From the NCBI GenBank assembly GCA_008933995.1, contig WARS01000027.1:2738889-2802888 (forward strand): DNA of 64,000 nucleotides, in the 5' to 3' direction. The position numbers and the translations under genes were made by a program. The DNA is from Datnioides undecimradiatus. Its lineage: Eukaryota > Chordata > Actinopteri > Lobotiformes > Datnioididae. Shown here one piece after another: positions 27,341 through 42,899 of this stretch. Under the pieces are notes generated by a model, which was not told the DNA's origin, searched no databases, and saw only the letters and a list, made by a program, of their open reading frames with translations. The number at the start of each line of letters is the position of its first letter. Positions within the stretch are counted from its first letter, which is position 1.

Positions 27341-28278
27341 TTATTATTCTTACGTTTTATTTTTTCCCCATTTTTTGGCACAATTGGGCTTCCATATGTA
27401 GTTTCCAGATGGGAATGAAGATTTTAAAAAGGAAAAAAACCTAAATCTTGGAACTTTATTTACATTTTTAACATCTTATTTTCTTATTTACACTTTGTTC
27501 CTGCAGTTTCTGCTCATTTCCATCTGAAATTAGAAAACAAAGCCCTAAATATTCGGAAACAAAAATATTCCAGGAACTTTAACATCTTCAATGTTTTTTG
27601 ATAATTCCAGCATCGGGGGTGACTTCACTCAAAATGGAGTATCTACATCCCATCAGGTAACAAATATAGAGAGCGGCTGCAATAATACCGACGACGTTTG
27701 TGTTGAAATCGAGGATTCAGGAAAATAACTTCTGTGCGTCTGCAGGTCGAGCCGGGCTGTAGCAACTACACACTTCACTTCAAACCGAAAAATCCACCCT
27801 CCATCCGATCAGCACGTAAAAAATAACAAATCAATGCCACATTTTCAATAAAATAAGAAAATTCAGCCCTTATTTGTGTCCAGCAACGACAGGTCGACTC
27901 CAGCCGGGTTGAAATGTGAGTACAGCTCGTTCCACGCAGCGTTTCAGGATAATTACCATGGTTCAGAGTCGCGTCCGCTCCCTCAGACCTGGCTTTGCTC
28001 ATAAAACAGGACGCCGCACACAACTGTCCACTTTCATCAGCTCCTTCACGGCTCGAGTCCACGTGGACAGCTCTTTGCGTCGGTGACCAGAGGGATTCGT
28101 CTGTCCACCGACTTCCTGTCCGGACTTTGACAGACTGGGCTTTGTAACGCGTCACTGCTTAAGTGCAGAAGCAGCTGCTATGCTAAGTTCCTTTTTTTTT
28201 TTGTTGTTTAGTGGCATTTACGTTGCCACTTCCTGTGAAGTGTCCTCGCAGTCCCCAGTGAACTTCCTGTTCCAGGTC

Positions 28279-31200
28279 CTACAGTTTGGCTCGCTGGAAG
28301 AATGCCTGCGGGGGGGGGGGAATCAGGTGAGCGCTGATTAACAACAACCTGATTCGTTAGTTAATGACTGAGCTCGTACCTTGATGTAGTTTTTCAGCAC
28401 TTTGACATCGGGCTGCTGGATCACCTGACAAAGCTCCTGCAACATCAAACACACACACCTGGAGTCATGTGACCGTCTTCAGAGAACAGACTGACGACCA
28501 GCGGCGATCGACTAACGAGGGTTTTAATTTCAGGAACTGAGTTAACAAAAGTTTTTTCTGTTTTAACGAACTTTTTATCCTGACTCAGCAGATTTATTTT
28601 AAGATTAATTAAGACGGAAATATCAGAAATATTACTGCCCACACTGTTCAGCTCTGTCAACGCTAGCGAGTGCGAACTGAGCTAACGTTAGCTACAGTTA
28701 GCATTGTTTTCTGTTTCCTTTGTACCTGTGAGATCTCAGGCGACACCTGCAGCGAAGGTAAGTACTCGTGCTGCAGGAACTGGATGAACTCCGGCCCCTG
28801 GCAGGAAACAGAAACACCAGAGGCTGAGGAACAGTTCAGGTCTTCGTTTAATTCACTGAGAAAACTGTTTTTACCCTTTTGAGATGAATCATCTTCAGCG
28901 TGATCGCGCACTCCGACAGCGTCTGAAAAACAAAGCAGACGCCGCCGTGAGGAAACCGTCCACTTCCTGTTGTCGGCTAAACTCTGGCACAGGAACCTAC
29001 CAGCACGGTCTGAGCGTCCGAGAGGTCAAAGGTCGGTTTGAGTGGAGCCAGGAAACAAGCGGGGACGATGTGTTTGTAGATGAAGTCGGGGAAACCCACC
29101 ATGCCATCTTTCCCTCCTGCAGAGTCGACGACAGAATGTCAAAACAAAGAAACCGAAACGGAGCGAACGCAGAGACGTGACGGGCGCCGCGCTCACCCCA
29201 CAGCTCCACCAGCTTGGACAGGATGATGAAGCAGGTCTTCTGAGCGATGGGGTCGGGGAAGTCCACGGCTCCCTGGATGATGGTGAAGACGACCCGCTCG
29301 ATGTTTTCTGCTCCTGAGAGCAAACAAAACAACGTCACATGATGTCAGCTGCAGAACAACTGAGCAGCTGTTAGCTTAGCATAAAGACTAGGAATGGGTG
29401 GAAACTGTTAGCCTCTCACTGATCATTAGTGTTTCATCAGGTTCAGATGAAACAAACTAAATCTGTTGCAGAGCTCATCCTGCAGGTGGTCGGCGTGTAA
29501 CTCACCCTGATTGGCCATCACCTCGTTCATCCCACTTCCTGTGATGGTCTGGATGAAGGTGAAGTAGCTCCTCCGCAGCATCTGTTTCTCCAGCGCGGCC
29601 GCCTGGTCATTCTCCTCCGCCGGCCGCGCCAGCACCTCGAAGATGGCGAGGACCAGCGGCATGAAGACCTGCTGCAGGAAGGGGGACACCTGCCGCTGCC
29701 GTGGCAACGGGACAACAAGCCTGTTATTCACCCTGTGGTTTGTCCTGTTTAAAGGTGGCGTGTGCGTCCTGTGGCGAGCTCCCGTACCTTGAACTTGGCG
29801 GTGATCTGGCTGATGAGCGGGATGAACTCCTGCAGGTCTTTGGCCTCGCAGTCCTTCAGCATGTGCTCCGAGGCCGTGGGGATGAAGGGCAGCACCTCCT
29901 CCTCCAGGCAGATGATCATGCGATGCAGGAAGGAGCGCACCGAGCTGCGCAGCACCCCCCGCTGGACAGGGCAGCTCAGCGCAGGCAGGAAGGTCAGCAT
30001 GCAGTCCCTGTAGACCTCGGTGCAGCCGCACTGCTTCACCGTCTGCTTGTTGCTGAAGGCCTTGCTGGTCCGACTGCGGACAGACGACAGACAGAAGACG
30101 AGCTGCAGCAGCTGCATCCAAACGAATCGGGAAACGTCTGCTCTCTACTGAAACACGTTAAAAACCGTTCATCTCCTCTGATTTGTCAGCGGCTGCTCAC
30201 CTGGCGAAGCCAACGGCGTGGCTCAAGCAGTCGGCGAGGGCGGCCTGTCGCTCCTCCTCCGTCTCCAGCGGCAGTTTGGCGAGCAGCAGGCGGAAGGCGT
30301 CCATCAGCGGGAGCAGCAGGCTCCTCATCAGCGCCTGTTTCCTCTCCACGGGACTCTCGCCGTTCACGATCAGGACACCGGCCGTCTCGAACATGAACAG
30401 CTGGTCGTCGCTGGTCAGCAGCGCCGGGAAGCCGTTTTCCTGAACAGAGGGAAACGGCGTCAGCGAAGACTGACATCATTTACATCTGACGGACTGACCG
30501 TCACGGCGAGGTCGATACTCACGGGAGGAGCAAGCTCCAGCAGGTCCTGGATCCTGGTCAGGATGTCCTCGATGAAGGCGTTCATGTGTTTACTGTTGAG
30601 TTTCAGAGCAACAGCTGTTAGCGTCACACCTCAGGCTACAAACCAACCTGTGATCAATAACCCAGACTGAAAACAACAGAACGATCCTGCTCACACTGAT
30701 CTGAGTATCAAGATACCAAGATATGGTCTGATGAAACAAGATACCTCATCAATAACTCACGATCAGTTTCAGTCTGGTTCATATCAGACACGGTTTTAAA
30801 TTATGTTGTCATGACATCAGGTTATTATCTTGCTCATACAAGATGTTTTATGTAAATAACGTTATTTTCCAATGTGCACAGGATATCCTGTCAAGATACT
30901 AAGATATGATCCTGATAGCACAAGACATCTTATCAAGATCAATAACTCGCAGTCACCTTAAGTCTGGTTAACGCCAGATCCAACTCATGTGTCCAACATA
31001 TGTTGCTCACACATTAATCCAGATAGTCAAGATACCAAGTTACCATCTGGCTCACAAGTTTTAAATAAAGCTATAGTTTAGCTCGCAGTGACTCTCCAGT
31101 GTTTACAGGAGACCCGGCTGTCAAGATACCAAGTCAGTGTCTTGTTCCCAGAAGCATCTTGTCAACAGGAAGTGATTTTGTTTCCATAAACATTTTATCC

Positions 31201-34107
31201 TGTCTTTGCTGAGCGTTCCTGATGTTTTGTCCACTGCCTGGCGCTGAACGAAGAAACGAAGCCGAACTCACTGCAGAGTTTTGACGAATCTGGAGAAGAG
31301 GTAGGCCACCCTGCTGCGGACCTTTGGGCTGCTGTGTCTCAGTCCCCTCTGGTCCAGAAACGCCATCTGACAGTGAACACAACACGTTTAAATGACATCG
31401 TCTGAAAATTGTGTGTTCCTACAGCTGATTGGACGTCACTCACCAGAACGTTGGGGATGTGTTGAGGCTCCACAATGAAGAACTTATCGTATCGAACGAC
31501 CGTCTCGAAGAACTCCAGAGACACGGAGCTGTGCTGGTAGCTGCTCACGTTACAGGAAACCAGCTGACGGGTCAGAGCAGAAGACATGGTTACCGTGTCA
31601 ACGTGGTGAAGACACAGGAAACACGCTGAACACACGGCGTCACGTGACCCACCGTCCTCATCATGTCCTGCAGGGCACTCGTCTTCGCCGTGTCACCGGA
31701 GAAGTGAGCGCCGTGAGACGCCGGCAGCGCCTCGCCGAGCATGTAGAGCAGCCTGATGGCGACCTCCACCTCCATGAACGGCGCCGTCTGCCAGTTCCTG
31801 TCCAACAGAGCAGAGGCGCTGACTCAGCGTTTCACGAACACACCAATACAACACTTCAAATAACAAAACAAACAAACAATAAACAGCTGTTATCTGAGGC
31901 GTCTCCAGGTAACACTTCACCTAACGACTCGTTTGTGGACGACTCGTCTTACTCACTGATGTTTTATTTAAAATGTTCCTAAAAATGAACTTTGTGTTGT
32001 TTGTTTTTAGATCTCATTAAAGCATCTATACGCAGATTCATACGTGTGCAACCAGGCGTGTTACAGCAGACAGCAGCACGCCAACATGGCTGCCCTGCCG
32101 GCGCTGCATCCTGCAGGACAGGAAGTCCAGACTCAGCCGTTGTTCCCACAGACTGTAAACAGCAGTGATGCTCCTGGTTAATCAGCTGTTTACACGCCAA
32201 CGTCTACCTGGGTGTTTGTGTTTACATCACTGCTGATCGGAGCCGGGACTGCTGCAGAGTCATGTGACATGGGTCTGAATCCTGATTGGACGCATTCAGA
32301 GTGAAGCCTGATGCTAGCGGCTGTCAGCAGGTTTGTTGTTACAGCGTGGAGGGAGTTTCATCAGCGAGTGGGGATGTTTGTGTTTGTGCAGACGCAGGTT
32401 TGATGCGTTTTGGTTCAGTTTTAAATTATTTAAAGACTTTCAAGGCCTGACAGTGTTTTCCAGGACCTGCTGACACCCTGTGCGTGCTTGAGACAAACTT
32501 AAAAACGACTTCAGAGACAAGCTGTTGCAGCATTCGTCCTGTTTGGCTTGGATCCAGAGGCTGTTTGCAGACGGCGCTCTGCGAGCAGCTCGGGGCGGAC
32601 TCACTGCATGGTGTTGGTGAAGACTCGTCTCACGGCCTCCAGCAGCAGCTCAGGAGACACCTGAGCCAGACGGTCCAGCAGCATCTTCAGCTGCTTCCTG
32701 TACTCCACGAACATGGCCTCGTCCTCGCCCTGACCAACAAACACAACGTCAGCGGTGTCCTGAGTTCGGAGAAGAACACACAGTCTGCAGCGCCGCCGAA
32801 GAACCGGAGCAACTCACCTCGTTCTCGAAGTTGTACTCGTCGTCGTACGTCAGCTTCTTCATGACGGCGAGCATGATCGCCTGCGGGGATGAGACAGGAA
32901 GCGCTGAATGAGTCAACGCTCAGACAGGAAGAAGAGCATCGTTAGCGACTTCGTTACACTCACCTCGATGTTGGTTTTCTGCTGGTCCGTCAGCTGAGGA
33001 AGCTGCAAGAACCAAACGAGATCGATCACTGTTCATCAGAAATCTGATGATTCAACAGAATCCTGAGCTGTTCACTGAAGTCACGGCTCCATGGAAACAA
33101 AAACATGAAATAACCTGAAACAAAAACTGTTTAAAGTGACTCCGAGGACGCTCAGAGGCTCCACAGCAGCGCCGTCCCGGGCTGCGATTGGTCCAGGTGA
33201 CCCACCTGTTTGAGGACGTGCAGGTACTCGTAGCAGAAGCCGACGATGTTGGCCGAGATGTCGTCGTCCTCGTGCACCAGCAGCTGCAGCAGCAGCGGCA
33301 CTTTGGCCTCGACGGCCTGGAGCGTCTCCGCCGCCTCCTTCACGTTTCCCGCCTTGGCCAGTTTGGTCCAGCTCAGCACCAGACTCTGACCCATCCCGTT
33401 CACCAGCCGCGAGAACTTGGCCAGGAAGTCCACGTCCTCCTCCTGATGGGACGGGAGACCAAACAGGAAGTGAGTCGGCCTGTCACATGACCGACCTTCA
33501 GTTTCTGCTGCTGCTCTCGATGAAAACCAACGAGTTTCTTTTTCAAAACATTAAAACAATTTTTTAGACACTTTGTTTTTCGTCTCATCTGACGAACGCG
33601 CGCCTGTTTCCTGTTTTAAAGTCTGAGCGCCGACTGCTCCTCGTTCCGTCAGTGGTTCTGTCTGGTTGGGGTCATGTGACACAGACTGCAGCTCTGAATC
33701 GTCTTAGCTGTTAGCAACTAACGAGCTGGCTGCACGTCTCTGAGCAGCTGCAGTCTGACAAACGGCGCTGCACCGCTGCAGCTTCACACAGCTGATGTTG
33801 ATGCTGAATTTTATTCATTTTAATGTTTCTGTGGAAATGTTTCGTTGAAAGCAGAAAACAATTATTTGCACAAGTTCAAATGAAGCTGACGTGTTAAAGC
33901 ATCGTCTGTTGGATTGTCTGACCTGCTCCACGTTGAAGAAGCCGGCAGACTGCAGGACGCGGCACAGAGACTCCACCAGCTTGGTTTTATCCACTGGGTC
34001 CATCCCTTTGTTGACGATTTCAAACAGGCAATCGCAGGCCTCCTCCCTCAGCTCCTCCACAGACATCTGACTCAGCAGCAGGTTCACGAAGCTGAGACAC
34101 ACACACG

Positions 34108-34148
<41 letters not shown>

Positions 34149-34308
34149 CTCCCATTAATGAGTCTGTCCGGCTCAGCTCAGTTCATCATCTGACCTGATT
34201 GGTTCATTCTAAACTGACTCAGGTGTGTTTCCCCGTCACCATCAATAATTAACCTACAATGACAGAATCATTGAACAGTATCACTTCATATCAGCTGCTG
34301 AAACCAGG

Positions 34309-34355
<47 letters not shown>

Positions 34356-37126
34356 CCGCAGTCATCGCTGATGTCACAGCTTCTCACCTTAACGACTCCT
34401 CGTGTGTTAACGAACTGTTTCCAGCTGCTCGGCTGCACAGATCCATTAAATCACCTGATCACACTAAAAACCCTCAGCGCCATCGTGGAGGACGAGCTCC
34501 AGCGACGGTTTGCTGACCTCAGATCTGCTCAGACACCGAGGTCAGAACCGTGTGCACGGACACTAACGCTCGCCGTTTCCTGTCGTTTTGATGCGACACA
34601 TGTTTCTGTCTGTACAAATAACGTTTGGGTTGACAATGTGATGTCAGCTGCTGCTGAATCTCCTGATCCTGAACCAGGAAGTGACCTCACCATCAGTCTG
34701 TGGAGGCTGTGTGCAGTGTTACCATGGCAACGCAGCCGCTGCAGGTATCGAGTCGAGAGCTGCTGTGATGAACACCTCTTTAGTGTTAACCAATCAGATG
34801 TCACCTACACTGGCCAATCAGGCTTCAGTTCTACTGTAGCTGGTTCATTAAACTCTGTCTCGTGATGGTGTTTCACCACTTCAGTCGACTGACCGGTCGT
34901 TGGCGATGAGGTTGAGGTCGATCCAGGACACGTAGGCTCCGACCACCTCCAGGCACTGACAGGTGAGCTCGGGGTGGGTCTGCTGGTAGGTCTGCAGGAT
35001 CTGGAACCAGGACTCCACCAGGTGTGGGATGCACTGCTCCCTCATGCTGTCTTTGATCAGAGTGTTCCTGCGCGTCTCCTGCAGAGAAACATGCGACAGG
35101 GTCAGCTGACCTGAGCTCAGGTTCACATCACCGATCAAACCTGACGTCTGCAGGAAGAGAAGAACCAGTCACATGACTTTCCTCCATCTTAAACCGCTTC
35201 TTCTTCTCTTCCTCCGAACAGAAGATAATCTGATAATCAATCAATCAATATCTGATCTGCTCTGTGAGGCGACGGCTCGTTCAGTAACATCAGCCTGTTG
35301 GAGTAACTTTCTATATTTGAGCTAAAATCAATCGATAATCAAAGCAGGTGATTGATTTCCTGTTTGTCTGCTCTCGTCACTTGAGTAAGTAGAACTACTT
35401 CCTGTCTGCTCGCCGCGTTTCCTTTGATTTGAGCTAACACCTGTTTAGTTTAACCAATGCCGTGACCTCGCTGCACCATCTCACCTCCGGCGAGTGCAGG
35501 ATGTCCCTGTCCACCACCTCGGCGTCGATGGCCATGAGCGTCCTCAGGTAGACGTCGACGCCGTGCGGGTTCAGGCCGACCAGCGACAGGATGTCAAAGA
35601 AGAACTTGGGCCACAGCGTCAGGTACTCCATGACGAAGGTGAGCGCGAACACCTGCGCCGCCTTGTTCCTGATGAACGGCTTCTCGGGCTGAGCGTTCAT
35701 GAGCTGCGGGCGAGGGCGGGACAGTCAGCTGCAGCACGCGCTCAGACAGGGAGGTGCATCATTTAATATATATTATATATACACATATATATATATATAT
35801 ATATACAAACATACATAACAAACAGGATTTCTAACTTCATTTAAATATAAATGTTTTTTATAAAACTCGAACCGAATCAGTTTGTTTATGATTTAATTAT
35901 TTATTACAGCCGTTTGTTTCGTCTGCTTTGACTTTCAGCCGTGATCGTGGTGCGAACACACAGCCGCCATTTAAACGCTCCAGCAGACAAACGTGTTGCT
36001 GCCGTGTGGGAGCGACCTGAGCCGCGTGTCTCTGCTCTTAAACAAACTGTGGATCATGTGATTCACAGGAAACTGGAAAAGGAAAATGGCGGCTGCGAGT
36101 TTATCTGATCAACTCAGCTGCTTCACAAACACTGAATGTGCCTTTTTATCGTTGCATTAACAGAAAATCTGCAGTTTCACTCTTTAAATAAATGTTTTAC
36201 ACGCTTTACAAAAAGCAGCCTCAGTGGGAAACTAACTCTGGTGTGTGAACAGCCGGAGTGCTGCAGGAGGCTGGCGTGTGCTCTGCGTGTGAAGCCGTAC
36301 CTGACACTGGAGCCACTTCATCAGCGTCTCCCTGATGAGCTGCTGCTGAGCTGCACTCAGACCAGCGTGTCTGCAACACAAGCAGCAGCACGCAGGTCAC
36401 ATGACATCATCAGCATTAACAACAATGAAAGATAACATCGAGCCTCGTCGTCCTCACCTGAACTTGATCTGATGCTCCAAAACTTGGAAGCAGAAGAACT
36501 TGACGTGGTCGTCACTGAAAGAAGACGCAGAGGAAACACGGTGAAAGGATCCGGCGGCAACTGAGAGGATGGACCCTGCATGACAACAGGTACCTGTTGA
36601 TCAAACTCACCTGTAGATCCCTTTAGCAAGAGCCTCTGCACACACCTCCCAGGCGTCCTGAGACTCCTTCAGCTGCTCAAAGTAAGCCATGGCCTGGAGA
36701 TGACACAGCGGGTTAAAACAACAAAGCATCAAAAACTGATTCATGACAAACCGACACGTGACCTGAATTCATCCAATCAGCATCAGAACAGCTACAGCTG
36801 CAGAAAAAACACCAGCGAAGAAGAAAAACGTTTTTTGTGTGTGTGCAGAGATTAAACAGTGGGACAGTCAGGCCACAGAGTGTCACCTGGTCACTGATCA
36901 CATGAGTAAACTAACCAATCCAGACACCAGAGGACCAACAAGTGCTGCAGGTGACCCGCTGACAGTGAACAGGATGCTAAGATCATTCACTAATAACTGT
37001 CCGTCAGGTTGTTGGTGCTTTAGTCACACAGTGCACATGTTGGTTCAGGATGAGTCGCTGTCTCACCCTCTGCCTGTAGCGGGCATCGGCGTTCGGGTTG
37101 AGCCCCAGCAGGGCCTGCTCGTCCAT
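28279..37126 (-). CDS. xpot: Exportin-T (tRNA exportin), 24 coding exons, 962 aa
   Basis: Karyopherin-beta receptor that carries mature tRNA out of the nucleus with Ran-GTP. Exons in transcript order: 37126-37067, 36693-36611, 36514-36458, 36370-36301, 35703-35485, 35078-34894, 34091-33923, 33442-33206, 33002-32964, 32880-32818, 32729-32605, 31797-31653, 31563-31444, 31366-31272, 30592-30523, 30439-30201, 30073-29788, 29695-29506, 29313-29197, 29116-29001, 28922-28875, 28797-28726, 28436-28380 and 28305-28279 (TAG). Phases join throughout, giving 962 aa, the same as human. Landmarks: MDEQALLGLNPNAD at the start, CQCLEVVGAYVSWIDLNLIA, HEDDDISANIVGF, MEVEVAIRLLYML, HRMIICLEEEVLPFIP, and a C-terminus of AFFQRAKL. 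The whole protein is expected to be HEAT-repeat solenoid. The ATG follows an acceptor by two bases, so the leader is spliced. The exon 18 acceptor has an alternative six bases away (CGGCAG duplication). Confidence 0.97.
29370..29416 (+). repeat. 'Gactggaa' dispersed repeat copy in an XPOT intron
   Basis: Pattern TTAGCTTAGCATAAAGACTA followed by GGAAACTGTTAGCC. It lies in the XPOT intron 29314-29505. Confidence 0.6.
30700..31165 (-). repeat. Degenerate long-period tandem array in XPOT intron
   Basis: The phrase TCAAGATACCAAG (or ATACTAAG) recurs at about 30707, 30892, 31028 and 31112, each followed by related words such as CACAAGA, ATCTTATCA and ATAACTCGCAGT. It looks like an old tandem array with units of about 85-190 bp that fills most of the 679-bp intron 30593-31271. 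Confidence 0.6.
34094..34147 (-). repeat. (TG)n tract before the XPOT exon 7 acceptor
   Basis: Plus-strand CA repeat, read as TG in the XPOT transcript. It runs to within a few bases of the acceptor AG at 34093-34092, leaving only TCTCAG as pyrimidine-containing sequence. Confidence 0.9.
34310..34354 (+). repeat. (CA)n microsatellite in XPOT intron
   Basis: A second CA repeat in the same intron (34092-34893), again TG in the transcript direction, about 220 bp upstream of the acceptor. Confidence 0.95.
35765..35805 (+). repeat. (TA)n microsatellite in XPOT intron
   Basis: Alternating TA interrupted by CACA, in the XPOT intron 35704-36300. Confidence 0.9.
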
Positions 37127-37259
37127 GACTGCAGCGACAGACTGGCAGGCCATTCGTGGGTTAGCTTTCCTCCAGGGCAGGTTCACTCCTCTCTGCTGCT
37201 GTCGGGCAGGTCTGTCTCATCTGGCACAGAGGACGGTGAAACACTGATCAGATCAGATT

Positions 37260-37560
37260 GATTTTTCACTCATTTCTCCCATTTGCAATAAGACTCTACA
37301 ACAGCTCACCACTGTGTGACAGATGAGGCACTCTTTGTCCATCCTCATCTGTTTACCTTGTTTCTCCTAAACATCACTCAATTTTTGCACATCTTATTTA
37401 TGTAAATTTGTAAACACTTTAGTTCTATATTCTATTTTTATCTTATTCAGGTTTCATCTTTTGTACTTTTTTTATGTTATTCTGTGCTGCTGCAATGACC
37501 AAATATCCCTCAGGGGATTAATAAAGTACTTCTATTCTATTTTACTGACATATGATAAAT
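37260..37560 (+). mobile_element. Truncated LINE 3' end in the XPOT leader intron
   Basis: AT-rich sequence ending in CCCTCAGGGGATTAATAAAG followed by TTCTATTCTATT. This looks like the 3' untranslated tail of fish CR1/L2-type LINEs, which end in a short microsatellite. No coding sequence is present, so it is a 5'-truncated insertion. It lies in the intron between the XPOT non-coding exon and the exon with the start codon. Confidence 0.6.
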
Positions 37561-39020
37561 ATCAATACCACACAGAGCATCAACATCCACGCTCACAGAC
37601 CAAAACGTTACGATAACAATCAAGTCTAATGTGAAGCAATTCAAATGATGTTAATCTGACTTCTGAACGCGAGAAGCACGAGTCTGAATGATTTGTGAGG
37701 CGAGAACAGGCGGACGGTGAGTTTTGATCCAAGAACATCAGAAAAATCCTGAGAATCATCAAATAAAATGTTTGACTTTTTCCGCTCACTGCTGCATGAA
37801 CGAGTCCGTTTGTTGACATGAAGATTAGAAGAGGTCGATAACAGTCATGTGACATCTCACCAGAAGTTCATGCAGCAAACATTATGCAACCGAATCCTGT
37901 CGCGGTCAGCTGTAATGCTGAGTGACTGAAACTGTTTCTATTACAGCCCTTAAACACGCAGGGATGAACAAATGTTGTGTCTGCATGTTGAGCACGTTGT
38001 CCAGCTGCAGCTCAGTTAACAACCACCCGACCTCTCAGTTCAAACTGGCAACTTGAGGAACAGGTAAAACCAACACCCTGATGGTCAGAAAGGTGTTCGG
38101 GGATCCAGTTGGTTTGGATCTAATGCTACAACCAGCGCTAACTCCTGAGCTGCAGATGTAAAGACAATGCATAAGTCATGAATCAAACTGACTTAATGTG
38201 ATTGTTAAGATGAGGCCTCTGCACAGAGGGCTCTGATGGCTCGGTGAAACTGGATAACATGGCTGTCTGGCAGCCCGTTGTAACGTGGTTCAGTTAGCTG
38301 TGCTGGCAACGTGACATCCAGGTGAGCAGAGGAGACACGGCAGTGATTCAGCATTGGTTTGAGATCAGATGCCTGAAATGCCTCAAATGTGACGAATCGC
38401 CACCGTCAGCTGATGTGTGCTTGGTCCTGTACTTACAGAGGATGCAGGGGGTGAACAATGCAGACTGACAGCTCAGCCATCATCACACAAACCCACATGA
38501 TGCAACACAGCGTCAACACTTTTAGCTGCCGGCTCTTGTTTCTGATGCTAACACCGCGAATAAAACGCGTCTACCGGACATTTTAGTGCTTACATAGCCG
38601 CACAGATGACACGTGTTGTGGGTGAAGATGCGACCTGCGAGCCCAGGCCACTCCTCAGAAAGTTGTCACTGCGGTGCTACAAGCTAACAACTTCACTCCA
38701 ATACAAACTAGCTGAGTTCTGCTAATTCAAGCTAACGTTAGCCGACTAGCTTCTGAGCGCGACTGCTGGAAGTTATTAATACATCCCGGGTAGTGATTAA
38801 TAAAGCCCCGTTAGCTTCCTGTAACAGCGAAACTGTCTGTTCGGGAGCAGTAAAAACTGTTTTACTGCGTTTTTTGTTCTAGTTCATCGCGGCTCGGTTA
38901 CCTGCCGATGTGTCGCCCGCCTCCTTCAATCACATCATCTAGTGAAAATCAGCGCTAACGTTACCCGCCTCTTCTCAAGCCAACTCGGGGAACACAAGCA
39001 GCGCACCACGGGAGGCTCAC

Positions 39021-39170
39021 CTTAGTGAAAACTCAATTCATCGCCGGGTTTTTGGTTATTCCCTCGCGTCAACTCATCACGAAGCCGCCGAGAATTCACC
39101 AGAAATCAAGTTGCATGTCGGTTGGACACACGACAGAATCAGCCGTGCGGCGTGTCCGCTCAGTTAACAT
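39021..39170 (-). other. xpot: Probable non-coding first exon of XPOT
   Basis: A consensus donor on the minus strand (CTAAG|GTGAGC) at 39021/39020 pairs with the acceptor two bases before the XPOT ATG. The implied leader intron is about 1.9 kb. The 5' limit of the exon is a guess. Confidence 0.55.
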
Positions 39171-39672
39171 CCGGGTCACAGACACAGGAAGTGATTCAGT
39201 CTGAACACTTTATTATTAATAATAATTTCTTATTAATATTACACAATATATTGCATTGGTGTTAATTATTGATTATTGTTATTAATAATAATGTGCTTAA
39301 TATTAATAACGTGTCATTGTTATATTCATGTGGTGCCAGTGTGTTTTTATAATAACAAAACATTGAAATACAATAATCACAGAATGTGTGTCCATATTGA
39401 CTCAGCTGTAGAGACAGAAGAAGAAAACAAAGCAAATAGAACAGAGAAATAAAATGTGACGGTCTAAACGTGATATTGTTAAAAGTTTAAAATTTATTAT
39501 TATTATTATTGTTATTATTATTGTTGTTATTATTATTAATATTGCTGAACAAAGCATTCACTTCCGGTAGTAGCCGCGTGGTCCCGCCTCCTCGCGCTCC
39601 TCTGGCCATTTGACATGCGCAGTCTCCGCCCTGCTGCTTCCTCTTTTACTGTGGCAGTGAGCGAGAGACACC
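39171..39672. promoter_or_regulatory. Divergent XPOT / RPL18A promoter with 5'-TOP start
   Basis: About 450-500 bp separates the two first exons. Close to RPL18A lie an ETS core (CTTCCGG, 39561-39567), a GC-rich CCCGCCTCC (39583-39591), an NRF1-like CATGCGCAG (39614-39622) and a pyrimidine tract CTTCCTCTTTTAC at 39637-39649. That tract fits a terminal oligopyrimidine start, as expected for a ribosomal-protein mRNA, and gives a 36-nt leader. The middle (39200-39540) is AT-rich with ATT repeats. Confidence 0.6.
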
Positions 39673-42846
<3,174 letters not shown>

Positions 42847-42899
42847 GAACATGTTTTCATTTACTGCGGGGAAAAATAAAAACGATCTGATAAATAAAA

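Larger units (their letters stand above)
24143..28278. other. Convergent intergenic region between RTCB and XPOT
   Basis: No gene is recognised in these 4.1 kb. It contains several 'gactggaa' repeat copies (24958-25742), a degenerate AAGTCAAAATTTTGAG-type repeat (26840-27340) and, at its right end, the XPOT 3' untranslated region. A candidate XPOT poly(A) signal (AATAAA on the minus strand) is at 27455-27460. The open frame at 26361-26606 resembles nothing known. Confidence 0.6.

Noticed and set aside
29426..30670. Open frames of up to 231 aa on both strands
   Set aside because: The plus-strand frames are shadows of the XPOT exons at 29506-30439. The minus-strand 231-aa frame runs mostly out of frame through one exon and an intron before picking up the true frame of another.
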